Assembly (NCBI GenBank): GCA_964480915.1
Contig: CAYZRS010000020.1
Span: 18,225-82,224 of the forward strand
Source of the DNA: CAWGCE01 sp964480915
Lineage (GTDB): Bacteria; Planctomycetota; Planctomycetia; Pirellulales; Pirellulaceae
Direction of reading: 5' to 3'
Length of the DNA: 64,000 nucleotides
The translations under genes were made by a program, and so were the position numbers. Under the pieces are notes generated by a model, which saw only the letters and a program-made list of their open reading frames with translations, made no database searches and was not told the DNA's origin. Below, one piece after another: positions 50,186 through 60,084 of this stretch. Position 1 is the stretch's first letter. Each line of letters starts with the position of its first letter.

Positions 50186-52993
50186 ATGCGGCCCGTTAAA
50201 CTGGCCTTCATGGACGAACCAGAAAAACGACTTTATCTGCTGGACGGTATGGCACTGACCTACCGTGCTCACTTTGCCCTCATTCGCAGTCCGCGATTTA
50301 CGTCCGGAGGCATCTGCACGTCGGCCGTCTTCGGCATGGTGAATACGTTGCAGGATCTGATCAGCAAGCGCAACCCCACGCATATCGCAGTCGCCTTCGA
50401 CACCCGCGAACCGACCGCGCGGCACAAGGAGTTCCCCGCCTACAAAGCGCAGCGTGACGCACTGCCCGAGGACATCGGCGCTCAACTGCCGTACATCGAC
50501 CGCTTATTCGAGGCCTACAACATTCCCGTCATTCGCATGCCCGGTTACGAAGCGGACGACATCATCGGCACGATGGCTCATCAGGCCAAAGATGACGGCT
50601 TCCAAACCTGGATGGTGACGCCCGACAAAGACTACCACCAACTGGTAGGTGACAACGTGTTCGTTTTCAAACCGGGTCGGCAAGGGAATGAACACGAAAT
50701 TCTTGGCCCGGACGAAGTCCTGGCTCACTGGGAAATCGAACGGGTCGAACAAGTGATCGATATCCTGGGCTTGATGGGCGACGCCAGCGACAACATTCCA
50801 GGCATTCCGGGCATCGGACCGAAAACGGCCAAGAAACTGATCGCTCAGTACGGGTCGGTCGAGGAACTCCTCAACAACACCGACAAACTAAAAGGCAAGC
50901 AGAAAGAGCGAGTTGAAGAAAACGTCGAACAGGCGCTCCTTTCAAAACGGCTGGTCACGATTCAATTGGACGTACCGCACGAAGTCCAGCTGAATGACTT
51001 GAAGGTCAAACCGTTCAACAAGAAATTGCTCAAAGAACTATTCCAAGAACTGCAATTTGACACGCTGGGCAAGAAGCTGCTCGGCAAGTCTTTTAGTTCG
51101 GCCAATTCACGTGCCAACGTCATTCGGGAAAAGCGCGAAGTCGAAATCCAGTCGATGCTGTTCGACGAGCCGGTGCAGGAAAAGACGATCAAAGAGGTCA
51201 AACACGATTACAGAACGGTCACGACGGTCGAAGAACGGACGGCACTGCTCGAGACTCTGATGCAGCAGAAGAGCGTCTGTTTCGACACGGAAACAACCGG
51301 TCTCGATCCTCGCGAAGCGTTACCACTGGGGATCGCTTTCTCTTTTGAACCTCATTCGGCCTACTACGTAGTCTGTTCGGAAGATGGCGCAGCGGCACAG
51401 CAGGTTTTGGATGAATTCCGGCCTTTCTTTGAATCATCCGACATCGAAAAAATCGGCCACAATCTGAAATACGATGTCACGCTGCTGAAGTGGCACGGCA
51501 TCGAGGTTGCAGGAACGTTGATCGATACGATGCTGGCCCATTCGATGAAAGAGCCCGAAATGCGGCATGGGCTCGATTACTTGGCCAAGCTCTACCTCGG
51601 CTACCGGCCGATTCCGACGAGCGATCTGATTGGCGAAAAGGGGGAAGAGCAAAAAAACATGCGCGATGTCCCGCTTGCTCAACTGTCCGAATACGCCTGC
51701 GAAGATGCCGACATCACACTGCAAGTTTGCCGAGCCATCCAGCCCGACATTGAAAAGCGGGGAGTGAGCCAAGTTTGCTACGAGGTCGAATGCCCTTTGA
51801 TCCCCGTACTGGTGGACATGGAGTATGCGGGCATCCGCCTGGATATCGATGCCTTGGCCGAATTTTCGAAACGGCTGGAAGACGATATCACGATCCTGCG
51901 CGAATCGATCTATTCCCAGGCTGGTCGCGAATTCAATATCGATTCACCAAAGCAGTTGGGCGTCGTCCTTTTCGACGAGCTGCGGATCGAAGAAAAACCG
52001 AAAAAGACGGCTACCGGACAATATTCGACGCGGGAATCCGAGCTGTTACGGTTGGCCCATCGCCATTCGATCGTGAAGGAAGTACTCGATTACCGTAGCG
52101 CCGCAAAGTTGAAATCGGTGTACGTCGATCAGCTGCCGCAGCACGTCAATCCGTCAACAGGCAGGCTCCATACGCATTACAGCCAGACGTGGACATCGAC
52201 AGGCCGTATGCAGTCCAACAACCCGAATCTTCAAACGATTCCTGTTCGTAAGGAACGAGGGAAAGAGATCCGAGCAGCATTCGTAGCCCGCGACAACGAC
52301 CACCTGCTTCTCGCCGCCGACTATTCGCAAATCGAGCTACGGATCATGGCCGAATTGAGCAAAGACGAAGGGTTGATGGAAGCGTTCGTCAGCGGCACCG
52401 ACATTCATCAAGCGACCGCCTCCAAAGTCTACAAAGTCGGCTTGGACGAGGTGACGCGTGAAATGCGAGACAAAGCAAAGACCGTCAATTTTGGCATCAT
52501 CTACGGCATCTCGGCGTTCGGTTTGCAACAACGATTGAACATCCCGCGCGCCGAAGCCAACGAACTGATCAACAATTACTTTGAAAAGTATCCCGGCGTC
52601 CAAGCCTACATCGACGAGACGATCGCCTTTGCAAAAGAACATGGTTACGTCAAAACGCGAACTGGCCGACGCCGCTATCTGCGTGATATCAACTCACGCA
52701 GTCGTGGACTTGCCAATGCGTCCGAACGATTGGCCATGAACAGCCCCATTCAAGGGACGGCAGCCGACATGCTGAAATTGGCCATGATCAAAGTCCATTC
52801 GGCCTTAAAGAGTGGCAATTTCCAAACGAAGATGCTCTTAACCGTTCACGATGAATTGGTGTTTGATATGCCAAAGGCGGAAAAAGCGACCGTCGTGCCG
52901 GTCATTGGAGAAGCCATGCGGACCGCGCTTCCGATGGAGGTACCGATTGTGGTCGAATTGGGCACCGGTCAAAACTGGCTGGAAGCTCACTAG
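50186..52993 (+). CDS. polA: DNA polymerase I
   Basis: 935 residues from ATG 50186, behind CGGAGG; ATG 50210 is a second option. The N-terminal 5'-3' nuclease (~1-310) includes PGYEADDIIGTMAHQA and GDASDNIPGIPGIGPKTAKK. The 3'-5' proofreading domain is intact (Asp367 and Glu369 in FDTETTG; GHNLKYDVTLL; YACEDADITLQ). The polymerase domain has DYSQIELR (Asp712), KTVNFGIIYGIS and VHDELVF (Asp889, Glu890). It fills gaps in repair and Okazaki fragment processing. All three activities should be functional. Confidence 0.98.
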   Translation: MRPVKLAFMDEPEKRLYLLDGMALTYRAHFALIRSPRFTSGGICTSAVFGMVNTLQDLISKRNPTHIAVAFDTREPTARHKEFPAYKAQRDALPEDIGAQLPYIDRLFEAYNIPVIRMPGYEADDIIGTMAHQAKDDGFQTWMVTPDKDYHQLVGDNVFVFKPGRQGNEHEILGPDEVLAHWEIERVEQVIDILGLMGDASDNIPGIPGIGPKTAKKLIAQYGSVEELLNNTDKLKGKQKERVEENVEQALLSKRLVTIQLDVPHEVQLNDLKVKPFNKKLLKELFQELQFDTLGKKLLGKSFSSANSRANVIREKREVEIQSMLFDEPVQEKTIKEVKHDYRTVTTVEERTALLETLMQQKSVCFDTETTGLDPREALPLGIAFSFEPHSAYYVVCSEDGAAAQQVLDEFRPFFESSDIEKIGHNLKYDVTLLKWHGIEVAGTLIDTMLAHSMKEPEMRHGLDYLAKLYLGYRPIPTSDLIGEKGEEQKNMRDVPLAQLSEYACEDADITLQVCRAIQPDIEKRGVSQVCYEVECPLIPVLVDMEYAGIRLDIDALAEFSKRLEDDITILRESIYSQAGREFNIDSPKQLGVVLFDELRIEEKPKKTATGQYSTRESELLRLAHRHSIVKEVLDYRSAAKLKSVYVDQLPQHVNPSTGRLHTHYSQTWTSTGRMQSNNPNLQTIPVRKERGKEIRAAFVARDNDHLLLAADYSQIELRIMAELSKDEGLMEAFVSGTDIHQATASKVYKVGLDEVTREMRDKAKTVNFGIIYGISAFGLQQRLNIPRAEANELINNYFEKYPGVQAYIDETIAFAKEHGYVKTRTGRRRYLRDINSRSRGLANASERLAMNSPIQGTAADMLKLAMIKVHSALKSGNFQTKMLLTVHDELVFDMPKAEKATVVPVIGEAMRTALPMEVPIVVELGTGQNWLEAH

Positions 52994-53258
52994 CGACAAA
53001 GTCGCCGGCCAGACGAAGATAGGACGGCGGGTTTTCAACCATGGACATCCCCCCATGCCCCTTCGTCATCTGCGCCACACATCGTTTGACTCATAAAGAC
53101 AAACGTTTATTCATTCGAAAACTCCCCACTGCCCAGTGATCGGTTGAGTTCTTAAGCCACACTTCGGTACGACGTTGTGGAAATGTGGCAACTGCGCAAT
53201 CAATACCGCGTAGGTTGTTTCTGGAAACTTTACCCACGGACTACTAGGGAGCGAAATT

Positions 53259-55523
53259 GTGGAAGGCGACGAGGACATCATCAAAGAATTCCTTGTTGAG
53301 TGTTACGAGAGCCTCGATCAACTTGATCGGGACTTGGTTGCGCTAGAGGATTCGCCTTCCGATTCTGATTTGGTTGCCAGCATCTTTCGATCCGTGCATT
53401 CGATGAAGGGAACTTCGGGGTTCCTGGGCCTACCGATCCTGGAAAAAGTCAGTCACGTCGGCGAAAATCTGCTCGTTCCCTTACGGGATGGTGAGCTATC
53501 GGTAGACCATGAGATCGCCGATGGGCTGCTGGGTCTTGTCGATGCCATTCGGGCCATCGTCACACATTTAGAATGTGACGGAACCGAAGGTGATGACGTC
53601 TATGATGACCTCCGGTCCTTTCTGACATCACTTCACGAGCGCGACCCGGAACCGAGCAAAGCGGCCGCCCATTTACCGTCGGATGTCGCTACCGATGGAA
53701 CGCCGGGCAGCCCCCCTGGCGACTCGGTCGTCGCGAATGAACGACCGGACTGCGGCGTTGGACACCAAAACCCCGCATCACCCGAGCAACCGTCGGATGG
53801 TGAAAACGGCGATCCGGTCGCCGAAGACTTATCGGCTGAAAAAGTCGCGACGGCCAGTGAGATGGGGCTCGCCAGCTCGACCGTACGCGTCAATGTGACC
53901 GCCTTGGATGAATTGATGAACTTAGTGGGCGAGCTCGTTTCGGCCCGTAATCACTTGCTCCAATGCGAACATCTCACCGATGACGCAACGTTTCTGGCCG
54001 CCGCTCAGCAACTCACTTCGGTCACATCGGATCTCCAGGAACGAGTCATGGCGACTCGATTGCAGCCCATTCGCAGCGTGTGGAGCAAGCTTCCTCGGGT
54101 CGTACGCGACCTGTCCATCGCATGTGGCAAGCAAGTCAACGTCCAAATGGAAGGTGCTGACACCGAATTGGACAAAACGGTTCAAGAGCTCATTAAGGAC
54201 CCGCTCACGCACATTGTGCGCAACTCGATTGATCACGGGATTGAGCTCCCCGAAGAACGCCTCGCTTTGGGAAAACCGGCAGCGGGCACACTGTCGTTAC
54301 GTGCGTTTCACGAAGACGGCAAGATCAACATTACGATCTGCGACGACGGTCGTGGCATCAACATCGATCGCATTCGAGAGAAAGCGATTGAAAATGGCAT
54401 CATCTCGCAAACGCAAGCGTCGAACATGCTCGATCAAGAGCTTCTGAATCTTGTTCTTCTGCCCGGTTTCTCGACAGCACGTCAAGTCACCAACGTCTCG
54501 GGCCGCGGCGTCGGAATGGATGTGGTCAAAACGAACATCGAGAAGATTGGTGGCACCTTAGAGTTGTCGAGCATCAGCGGCGAAGGAACGATGCTTCAGA
54601 TCAAGATTCCATTGACGCTGGCCATCATCCCTGCATTGCTTATCGAATCGGCAGGTGAACGATACGCGATCCCTCAGGCAGGCCTCTCAGAACTCGTGCA
54701 TTTGCACAACAGCCGGCGCGAAAACGAAATTGATTTCATCCACGACGTGCCCGTTTACCGGCTTCGAGATCAATTGATTCCGCTCGTCTTCCTCAATGAA
54801 CAGTTAGGCCTTGCCGGCAACCGGGACGAAGCGACAACGATCGCCGTCCTGCAAGTCGAAGGGAGGCAATTTGGGCTGGTCGTCACCGCGGTCACGGACA
54901 GCCAAGAGATTGTTGTCAAGCCGCTGGGTACGCTGTTAAAGTCCGCATCGATGTTCTCGGGAGGCACCATCATGGCCGATGGCACGGTCGCACTCATCCT
55001 GGATGTTGTCGCGATCGCCGCGAGCAGTCACGTCTTCCTGCAGCATAAAGAGACGGCCGCTCATTCTGTTTCGAATCAAACCGTATCAACTTTCAATCGC
55101 CATCAACAGTCGCTTCTACTGTTCGATCCTGGCGACGGTTCGCAGCTTGCAGTTCCTCTACTCGATGTCGCGCGCCTGGAAGAGTTCCATGTCAACGACA
55201 TCGAGACATTGAACGGCGTCGAACTATGCCAGTATCGGGGCAAAGTCATGCCTTTGGTACGCCTTCAGAATAACGCGCCCGCCAACGCCAACCAAAAGTT
55301 CCCAACCGTCGTATTTGAAACGCCCGAACAGACATTCGGGCTCATTATCGGCGAGATCATCGACATCGTGAACCACGACACCGGCACGGATCAGGAATCG
55401 ACAACGAGCATCATCAACCAACGCGCAACCACCTTCTTGAAGACGAATGAGGTCGCTGCCCTCGCTGAGCTCGCCATCGAGCGCACCACAGGCGACTCTC
55501 CAACGGAACGGGGATGCGCATGA
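53259..55523 (+). CDS. cheA: Chemotaxis histidine kinase CheA (extra C-terminal CheW-like domain)
   Basis: 754 residues from GTG 53259 behind AGGGAG. P1 (~1-115) has the phosphorylated His47 in FRSVHSMKGTSGF. A ~90-residue acidic linker replaces P2. P3 starts near 208 (VNVTALDELMNLVGELVSAR). P4 has HIVRNSIDHGIELPEE, CDDGRGINIDRI and GRGVGMDVVKTNI. P5 (~450-590) is CheW-like, and a second CheW-like domain follows (~615-740; LLFDPGDGSQLAVPLLDVAR). It phosphorylates CheY and CheB at receptor arrays. The stop overlaps cheW. Confidence 0.96.
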   Translation: MEGDEDIIKEFLVECYESLDQLDRDLVALEDSPSDSDLVASIFRSVHSMKGTSGFLGLPILEKVSHVGENLLVPLRDGELSVDHEIADGLLGLVDAIRAIVTHLECDGTEGDDVYDDLRSFLTSLHERDPEPSKAAAHLPSDVATDGTPGSPPGDSVVANERPDCGVGHQNPASPEQPSDGENGDPVAEDLSAEKVATASEMGLASSTVRVNVTALDELMNLVGELVSARNHLLQCEHLTDDATFLAAAQQLTSVTSDLQERVMATRLQPIRSVWSKLPRVVRDLSIACGKQVNVQMEGADTELDKTVQELIKDPLTHIVRNSIDHGIELPEERLALGKPAAGTLSLRAFHEDGKINITICDDGRGINIDRIREKAIENGIISQTQASNMLDQELLNLVLLPGFSTARQVTNVSGRGVGMDVVKTNIEKIGGTLELSSISGEGTMLQIKIPLTLAIIPALLIESAGERYAIPQAGLSELVHLHNSRRENEIDFIHDVPVYRLRDQLIPLVFLNEQLGLAGNRDEATTIAVLQVEGRQFGLVVTAVTDSQEIVVKPLGTLLKSASMFSGGTIMADGTVALILDVVAIAASSHVFLQHKETAAHSVSNQTVSTFNRHQQSLLLFDPGDGSQLAVPLLDVARLEEFHVNDIETLNGVELCQYRGKVMPLVRLQNNAPANANQKFPTVVFETPEQTFGLIIGEIIDIVNHDTGTDQESTTSIINQRATTFLKTNEVAALAELAIERTTGDSPTERGCA

Positions 55524-55984
55524 ATACCGAACGAGAGCCCGCATCGCTGCGGCTATGCACTTTCTACTTAGGCCATCTCTACCTGGGTATTGAGATCGAC
55601 CGAGTTCAAGAGGTCATTCGTCGGCAGACCATCACTCGCGTGCCGCAATCGCCGATCGAGGTGGCCGGCTTGATCAACTTGCGTGGCAAGATCGTCACCG
55701 CCCTTGATCTTTATAAGAGATTCAACCTACAGACAAACCAGCGCCATGGCGATCTCATCAACGTCGTCGTCCATTCACAGCATGGGCTCGTAAGCCTACT
55801 GGTGGAAGGAATTGGTGATGTGGTGGAAGCACACGAACGTGATCTTGAGCCACCGCCTGGCACACTTCAGTCCATATCTCATGACCTAATCCGAGGCGTT
55901 TTCAAACTCGAGGAGTCGTTACTACTGGTCCTCGACACCGACGCCATCACCGACTTAACGACCCAACCCAACCCTGTCGGCTAA
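55520..55984 (+). CDS. cheW: Chemotaxis coupling protein CheW
   Basis: 154 residues from ATG 55520, overlapping the cheA stop as ATGA; ATG 55514 is in frame upstream. The SH3-like CheW fold is clear (LYLGIEIDRVQEVIRRQTIT, RVPQSPIEVAGLINLRGKIV, LLVEGIGDVVEAHERDLEPP). It links receptors with CheA at the cytoplasmic tip of arrays. The length is typical. Translation is probably coupled to cheA. Confidence 0.96.
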   Translation: MNTEREPASLRLCTFYLGHLYLGIEIDRVQEVIRRQTITRVPQSPIEVAGLINLRGKIVTALDLYKRFNLQTNQRHGDLINVVVHSQHGLVSLLVEGIGDVVEAHERDLEPPPGTLQSISHDLIRGVFKLEESLLLVLDTDAITDLTTQPNPVG

Positions 55985-56009
55985 AGACAGGACACCGAGG
56001 AGCATCTCA

Positions 56010-57596
56010 ATGAACATTAATCGACTTACGGTTAGCACAAAAATTTACCTCTTGGTGAGCGTCGTTGTTGTGGCGTTTCTCAGTTTTGGGATCTGGTCTC
56101 AAAATACGTTGAAAGTCAGCAAAGTCGATGGACCTTACTACCAACGAATCATTCAAGGCAAAGACCTCATTGCAGATATCTTGCCACCGCCCAATTACAT
56201 CATCGAGTCTTACTTGATGGCCCTGCACATGGCCAACGAAGTCGACGAGGGCGCCGATCCAGTGACGATCCAAAAGTACATCGAACGGTGCAAGACGCTC
56301 AGAACCGAATTCGAGGAGCGGCACGCCTATTGGCAAGAAGATCTGCCGGAAGGCGAAATGAAGCGGATCAAGACGGTTGATTGCTACGAACCGGCGGTCG
56401 ACTTCTATCGTGTTCTTGAGGGCGATTTTATACCGGCCTGCATAGAGGGCGACCAGGAACAGGCCAAGCTAATCGCTCGCAACTCGCTCAGACATTCCTA
56501 TGAGAAGCATCGGACGGCGATTGATAAAGTCGTTGCGATGGCAACTGATCGTAACGCGCGGGATGAATTTGAGGTAAAGCAATTCATTCGCCAACGATCC
56601 TACTGGTCCATCTGTGCGGTCGTTGGAGTGATTGGGTTCCTATTCCTATTCGGCAGACTGACCGCGCGAGAAACCGTCCGTCCTCTTTCCGATTCCGCAA
56701 CGCGGTTGATGGACCTTTCGACACACGACTTAACGGCTGTCAGCCTGCGAATGCGTGAAAACGCGGCCAATACTTCCGACCAGGCGAATATTGTGAGCGG
56801 AGCGGCAGAACAAGTGAGTGCCAATGCGCACAGCCTCGCCAGTGCCGTCGAGCAGTTCGAAGCCAGTATTCGCGAGATCGCCGGCAACGCGGCCAGTGCG
56901 GCCAACGTCGCACGCGGAGCAGTCGACGCCGCCCGCAACACGAACAGCACCATTAAGCGGCTGGGAGAGAGTAGTGTCGAGATCGGCAACGTCATCAAAG
57001 TGATCAATTCGATCGCCGAGCAAACCAACCTGCTCGCACTCAATGCCACGATCGAAGCCGCCAGAGCCGGTGATGCTGGAAAAGGGTTCGCCGTCGTCGC
57101 GAACGAAGTCAAAGAACTCGCCAAAGAAACCAGCAAGGCGACCGAAGAGATCATTCGCAGGATCGAGACGATTCAAGTCGACACTGGTGACGCCGTGGAA
57201 GCGATTGGTACCGTCAGCGAGATCATTTCGCAAATCAATGAGAACCAAAACGCGATTGCCGGGGCGGTGGATGAACAGACGGCGATGACATCGGAGATCT
57301 CTCGCAACATCGCCGTGGTTGCCACCGGTAGCGGTGACATTGCGGACAACATCACCAAAGTGGCCGAAGCAGCCGCCAACACAACGCTCGGTTCTGAAGA
57401 GACATTACAGACCGCGGCCGCGCTTTCTAGCTTGGCCGATGAATTGCACCAACTTGTCGGACGTGCTGAGACGACCAAAGTCTCACGGTCACAATCGACT
57501 GCCGTAGACTCCGGTAGCGCCGGCGGCAAGTACCGCATCGCCGCTCCCACCGAGTCGCGTCCACTGGCAACCGAAAACGAGCTTCAAACAACATGA
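56010..57596 (+). CDS. Methyl-accepting chemotaxis protein
   Basis: 528 residues. Membrane helix 1 (~12-31), a periplasmic helical sensor (~32-193), membrane helix 2 (~194-215) and the cytoplasmic signalling domain with the tip sequence EQTNLLALNATIEAARAGDA then GKGFAVVANEVKELAKETSK. After the second helix only RPLS and a short segment appear, so a full HAMP domain is not evident. No C-terminal pentapeptide for CheR is seen. It is encoded inside the che operon, a likely dedicated receptor for this pathway. The ligand is not predictable. Confidence 0.93.
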   Translation: MNINRLTVSTKIYLLVSVVVVAFLSFGIWSQNTLKVSKVDGPYYQRIIQGKDLIADILPPPNYIIESYLMALHMANEVDEGADPVTIQKYIERCKTLRTEFEERHAYWQEDLPEGEMKRIKTVDCYEPAVDFYRVLEGDFIPACIEGDQEQAKLIARNSLRHSYEKHRTAIDKVVAMATDRNARDEFEVKQFIRQRSYWSICAVVGVIGFLFLFGRLTARETVRPLSDSATRLMDLSTHDLTAVSLRMRENAANTSDQANIVSGAAEQVSANAHSLASAVEQFEASIREIAGNAASAANVARGAVDAARNTNSTIKRLGESSVEIGNVIKVINSIAEQTNLLALNATIEAARAGDAGKGFAVVANEVKELAKETSKATEEIIRRIETIQVDTGDAVEAIGTVSEIISQINENQNAIAGAVDEQTAMTSEISRNIAVVATGSGDIADNITKVAEAAANTTLGSEETLQTAAALSSLADELHQLVGRAETTKVSRSQSTAVDSGSAGGKYRIAAPTESRPLATENELQTT

Positions 57597-57613
57597 ATGC
57601 AGGAAAGACTCTG

Positions 57614-58024
57614 ATGAAAGCGCTAATCATCGATGACTCGCAGGCGATGAGGCAGATTGTCAAACGGTTCGTTTCCCGTTTCGGATTCGAAGTGATTGAG
57701 GCAGGCGATGGCATGGAAGGCATCGGCCAGATGAAGAAACATCCGGACATCGATCTTGTCTTAGTCGACTGGCATATGCCGGGCGTCGACGGCGTTGCCT
57801 TCGTCGAGTTAGTTCGCAAAGAATTGGCCGACGTCCGTTTACCCATTGTCATGATCACATCAGAAACGGAGCCGAAGAGAATTATCCGAGCGCTGATGGC
57901 AGGCGTCGATGAGTTTCTCACCAAACCATTTTCGCCCGATCTGCTGCGCCAAAAACTTGAAATGGTCGGCATCGCCGTAGACGTTGTCGACCCACGATTG
58001 TCCGATACACCCACGAATCGATAG
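57614..58024 (+). CDS. cheY: CheY-like response regulator 1
   Basis: 136 residues from ATG 57614 (MKALIIDDSQAMRQ), with AGGA upstream; ATG 57593, overlapping the mcp stop, is in frame. A stand-alone receiver domain: acidic pocket IIDDS, phosphoacceptor Asp52 in LVDWHMPG, Thr/Ser in MITSET, Lys in FLTKPF. It probably receives phosphate from CheA; which of the two CheY proteins in the operon binds the motor is not known. An HDOD gene follows 2 bases after its stop. Confidence 0.93.
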   Translation: MKALIIDDSQAMRQIVKRFVSRFGFEVIEAGDGMEGIGQMKKHPDIDLVLVDWHMPGVDGVAFVELVRKELADVRLPIVMITSETEPKRIIRALMAGVDEFLTKPFSPDLLRQKLEMVGIAVDVVDPRLSDTPTNR

Positions 58025-58026
58025 AA

Positions 58027-58929
58027 GTGAACACAACCATGCCGGTCAGCAATTCCCACAGTAGCACCAGCCCCCCTGTCGATATACAACGACAAATTTG
58101 GAGCGAAGGCGACAAGGTCACCGTGTTTTCCTCGGTCGCGATGCAGGCGATGTCGATCGCCAACGACAGCGAAGGTTCGATCGCCGAGTTTTCAGAACTC
58201 GTCCATCAAGACGCAAAGTTGGCTGCCGATACGATCTGCCTGGCCAATAGTGCCGTGTTCGGTAAAACGAAAGAGATCGTCACCCTGCGACAGGCAGTCG
58301 TTCGTTTGGGATTTGAACGGTGCCGCAACCTCATCCTGGCTGCCAGCCTTGGAAGTGTCATCAAGGACTTTCCTTTGGAACACTCTTGGTTCCAAGAATT
58401 GCTCACCCAACACAACTTTCGCACCGCCTCGGTCGCAACCCATCTAAATCATGCGCTCGAACTGGGCTTCAAGGGGGAAGAATTCGCCGCCGGGCTCGTG
58501 CACGACCTGGGGCGGCTTTTGATCGCGGTCGTTGCAAAAGACGAATTCCAGCAGGCCGACCCGCTCACCTTTGACGAAAATGAAACAACATTGGCAAACG
58601 AACGCCTTCTATTGAAAACCGATCACTGCGAGTTGGGCGCCTGGTATGCAGAGTGTATTGGATTCCCCGCAAGGTTCGTCGATGTGATTCGACTGCATCA
58701 CACACCGTTTGCCGACTGCGATCATATCGGCCTGGTCAGCCTAATTCATGTGGCAGATGACATGGCCAACCATCTACAGCGCTTAGAAACCCCTGACGGC
58801 TATGAGGCGAATCGGAACATCCTCGATCGAATGCTGGCCCACTCGAATTCGAACTGCAACCTCAGGACATGCCAAACGATCATTCCCACAGTAATGGAAG
58901 AAGCACTGGTCGACACGTCAAATGCGTGA
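58027..58929 (+). CDS. HDOD domain protein in the chemotaxis operon
   Basis: 300 residues from GTG 58027; ATG 58039 is an alternative. The HDOD domain fills ~30-230: ADTICLANSAVFGKT, LRQAVVRLGFERCRNLILAA, and HD kept in AGLVHDLGRLLIAVV, then RLHHTPFADCDHI. No other domain is attached. It lies between cheY and cheB with short spacings, so it is made together with the chemotaxis proteins. HDOD proteins take part in signal relay in several bacteria; its partner here could be the adjacent CheY, an inference from context. Confidence 0.85.
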   Translation: MNTTMPVSNSHSSTSPPVDIQRQIWSEGDKVTVFSSVAMQAMSIANDSEGSIAEFSELVHQDAKLAADTICLANSAVFGKTKEIVTLRQAVVRLGFERCRNLILAASLGSVIKDFPLEHSWFQELLTQHNFRTASVATHLNHALELGFKGEEFAAGLVHDLGRLLIAVVAKDEFQQADPLTFDENETTLANERLLLKTDHCELGAWYAECIGFPARFVDVIRLHHTPFADCDHIGLVSLIHVADDMANHLQRLETPDGYEANRNILDRMLAHSNSNCNLRTCQTIIPTVMEEALVDTSNA

Positions 58930-58965
58930 CGAATCAACGTCCACTAGCTTCAGATAAGAGTTCCC

Positions 58966-60042
58966 ATGAATAACCGAATACGCGTGATGATTTGCGACGA
59001 TTCGAGCGTGCTGCGATCGCTCATCGCAAAAACACTCGAGGAAGACGAGACGATCGAAGTCGTTTACTCGGCGCATCACGGACAAGATGCGCTAGCAAAC
59101 CTGGACTCGCATCAACCCGAAGTTGTCGTTCTTGATCTAGAAATGCCGGTGATGGATGGCATTGAAACAACAGAGGCAATTCGCAAGATCGACGCGAAAT
59201 TACCGATCATCATGTTCAGCTCGTTAACATCGCACGGTGCACGAGCGACCTTCGAAGCGTTACAGGCCGGCGCCAGCGATTTCGCTGCGAAACCTCGAGG
59301 GATCGGGCACTTGGCCGAGGCGGCCAACACGATCCGACGTGACCTCATTCCAAAAATACAGTCACAGGCTAAATCGCGAGCCAATCCAAACGTCACCAAG
59401 TCACCCGACACGTTGGAATGCTCTTCCCCAAAATCGTCCAACATGCCGATCCGCGCCATTGGCATTGGTGTTTCGACAGGCGGCCCTCGAGCTTTGGAGT
59501 CCATTCTTGCGCGGTTGCCGGCCGATTTTCGCGTACCCATTTTTATTGTCCAACACATGCCGAAGGCATTCACAGGACCATTAGCTGAACGGCTAAATTC
59601 GATTTGTCACCTCAACGTCCGCGAAGCGACCGACGGCGCAAGTATTTCGCCAGGCGATGTGTGGATTGCTCCGGGCGATTCCCACATGACGATCGGCCGA
59701 TTCGAAAAAGCAAAAAGGTTGGAGCTCAACCAATCGGCAAAGGAAAATTCGGTCCGACCTTCGGTCGACCCGTTGTTCCGTTCACTTGCCAGGCGATACG
59801 GTCGCTCCGCCATGGGCGTCGTCCTCACCGGCATGGGAAAAGACGGACTTGAGGGTACTCAATCGTTGCGTGAAATGGGCTGCCAAGTCCTGGCTCAAGA
59901 CCAAGCCAGCAGCGCCGTCTGGGGCATGCCGCGGTCGGTAATCGAAGCGGGACTGGCCACGAAAATTGTATCGCTCAATGAAGTGCCTTTTGAGTTTGCC
60001 CGTGCGGCCGATCTCACTTCGCTTGTTGCCAAAAGTGGCTGA
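58966..60042 (+). CDS. cheB: Chemotaxis response regulator methylesterase CheB
   Basis: 358 residues. Receiver domain (~1-125) with Asp57 in VVLDLEMPVMDG; linker; C-terminal methylesterase with the Ser170-His197-Asp293 triad (GVSTGGPRA; FIVQHMPKAFTGPLAERL; GMGKDGLEG). It removes methyl groups from, and deamidates, receptor glutamates when phosphorylated, giving adaptation. The length is typical. It precedes cheR, its opposing enzyme. Confidence 0.97.
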   Translation: MNNRIRVMICDDSSVLRSLIAKTLEEDETIEVVYSAHHGQDALANLDSHQPEVVVLDLEMPVMDGIETTEAIRKIDAKLPIIMFSSLTSHGARATFEALQAGASDFAAKPRGIGHLAEAANTIRRDLIPKIQSQAKSRANPNVTKSPDTLECSSPKSSNMPIRAIGIGVSTGGPRALESILARLPADFRVPIFIVQHMPKAFTGPLAERLNSICHLNVREATDGASISPGDVWIAPGDSHMTIGRFEKAKRLELNQSAKENSVRPSVDPLFRSLARRYGRSAMGVVLTGMGKDGLEGTQSLREMGCQVLAQDQASSAVWGMPRSVIEAGLATKIVSLNEVPFEFARAADLTSLVAKSG

Positions 60043-60084
60043 TCCAACCTTATTGCCCGCATGGCAAGCTTCCACGGTTTTCCT

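Noticed and set aside
53206..53225. Possible sigma-54 element (TGTGGCAACTGCGCAA-like) upstream of cheA
   Set aside because: There is no GC at the required ten-base spacing from GG and no TTGC box.
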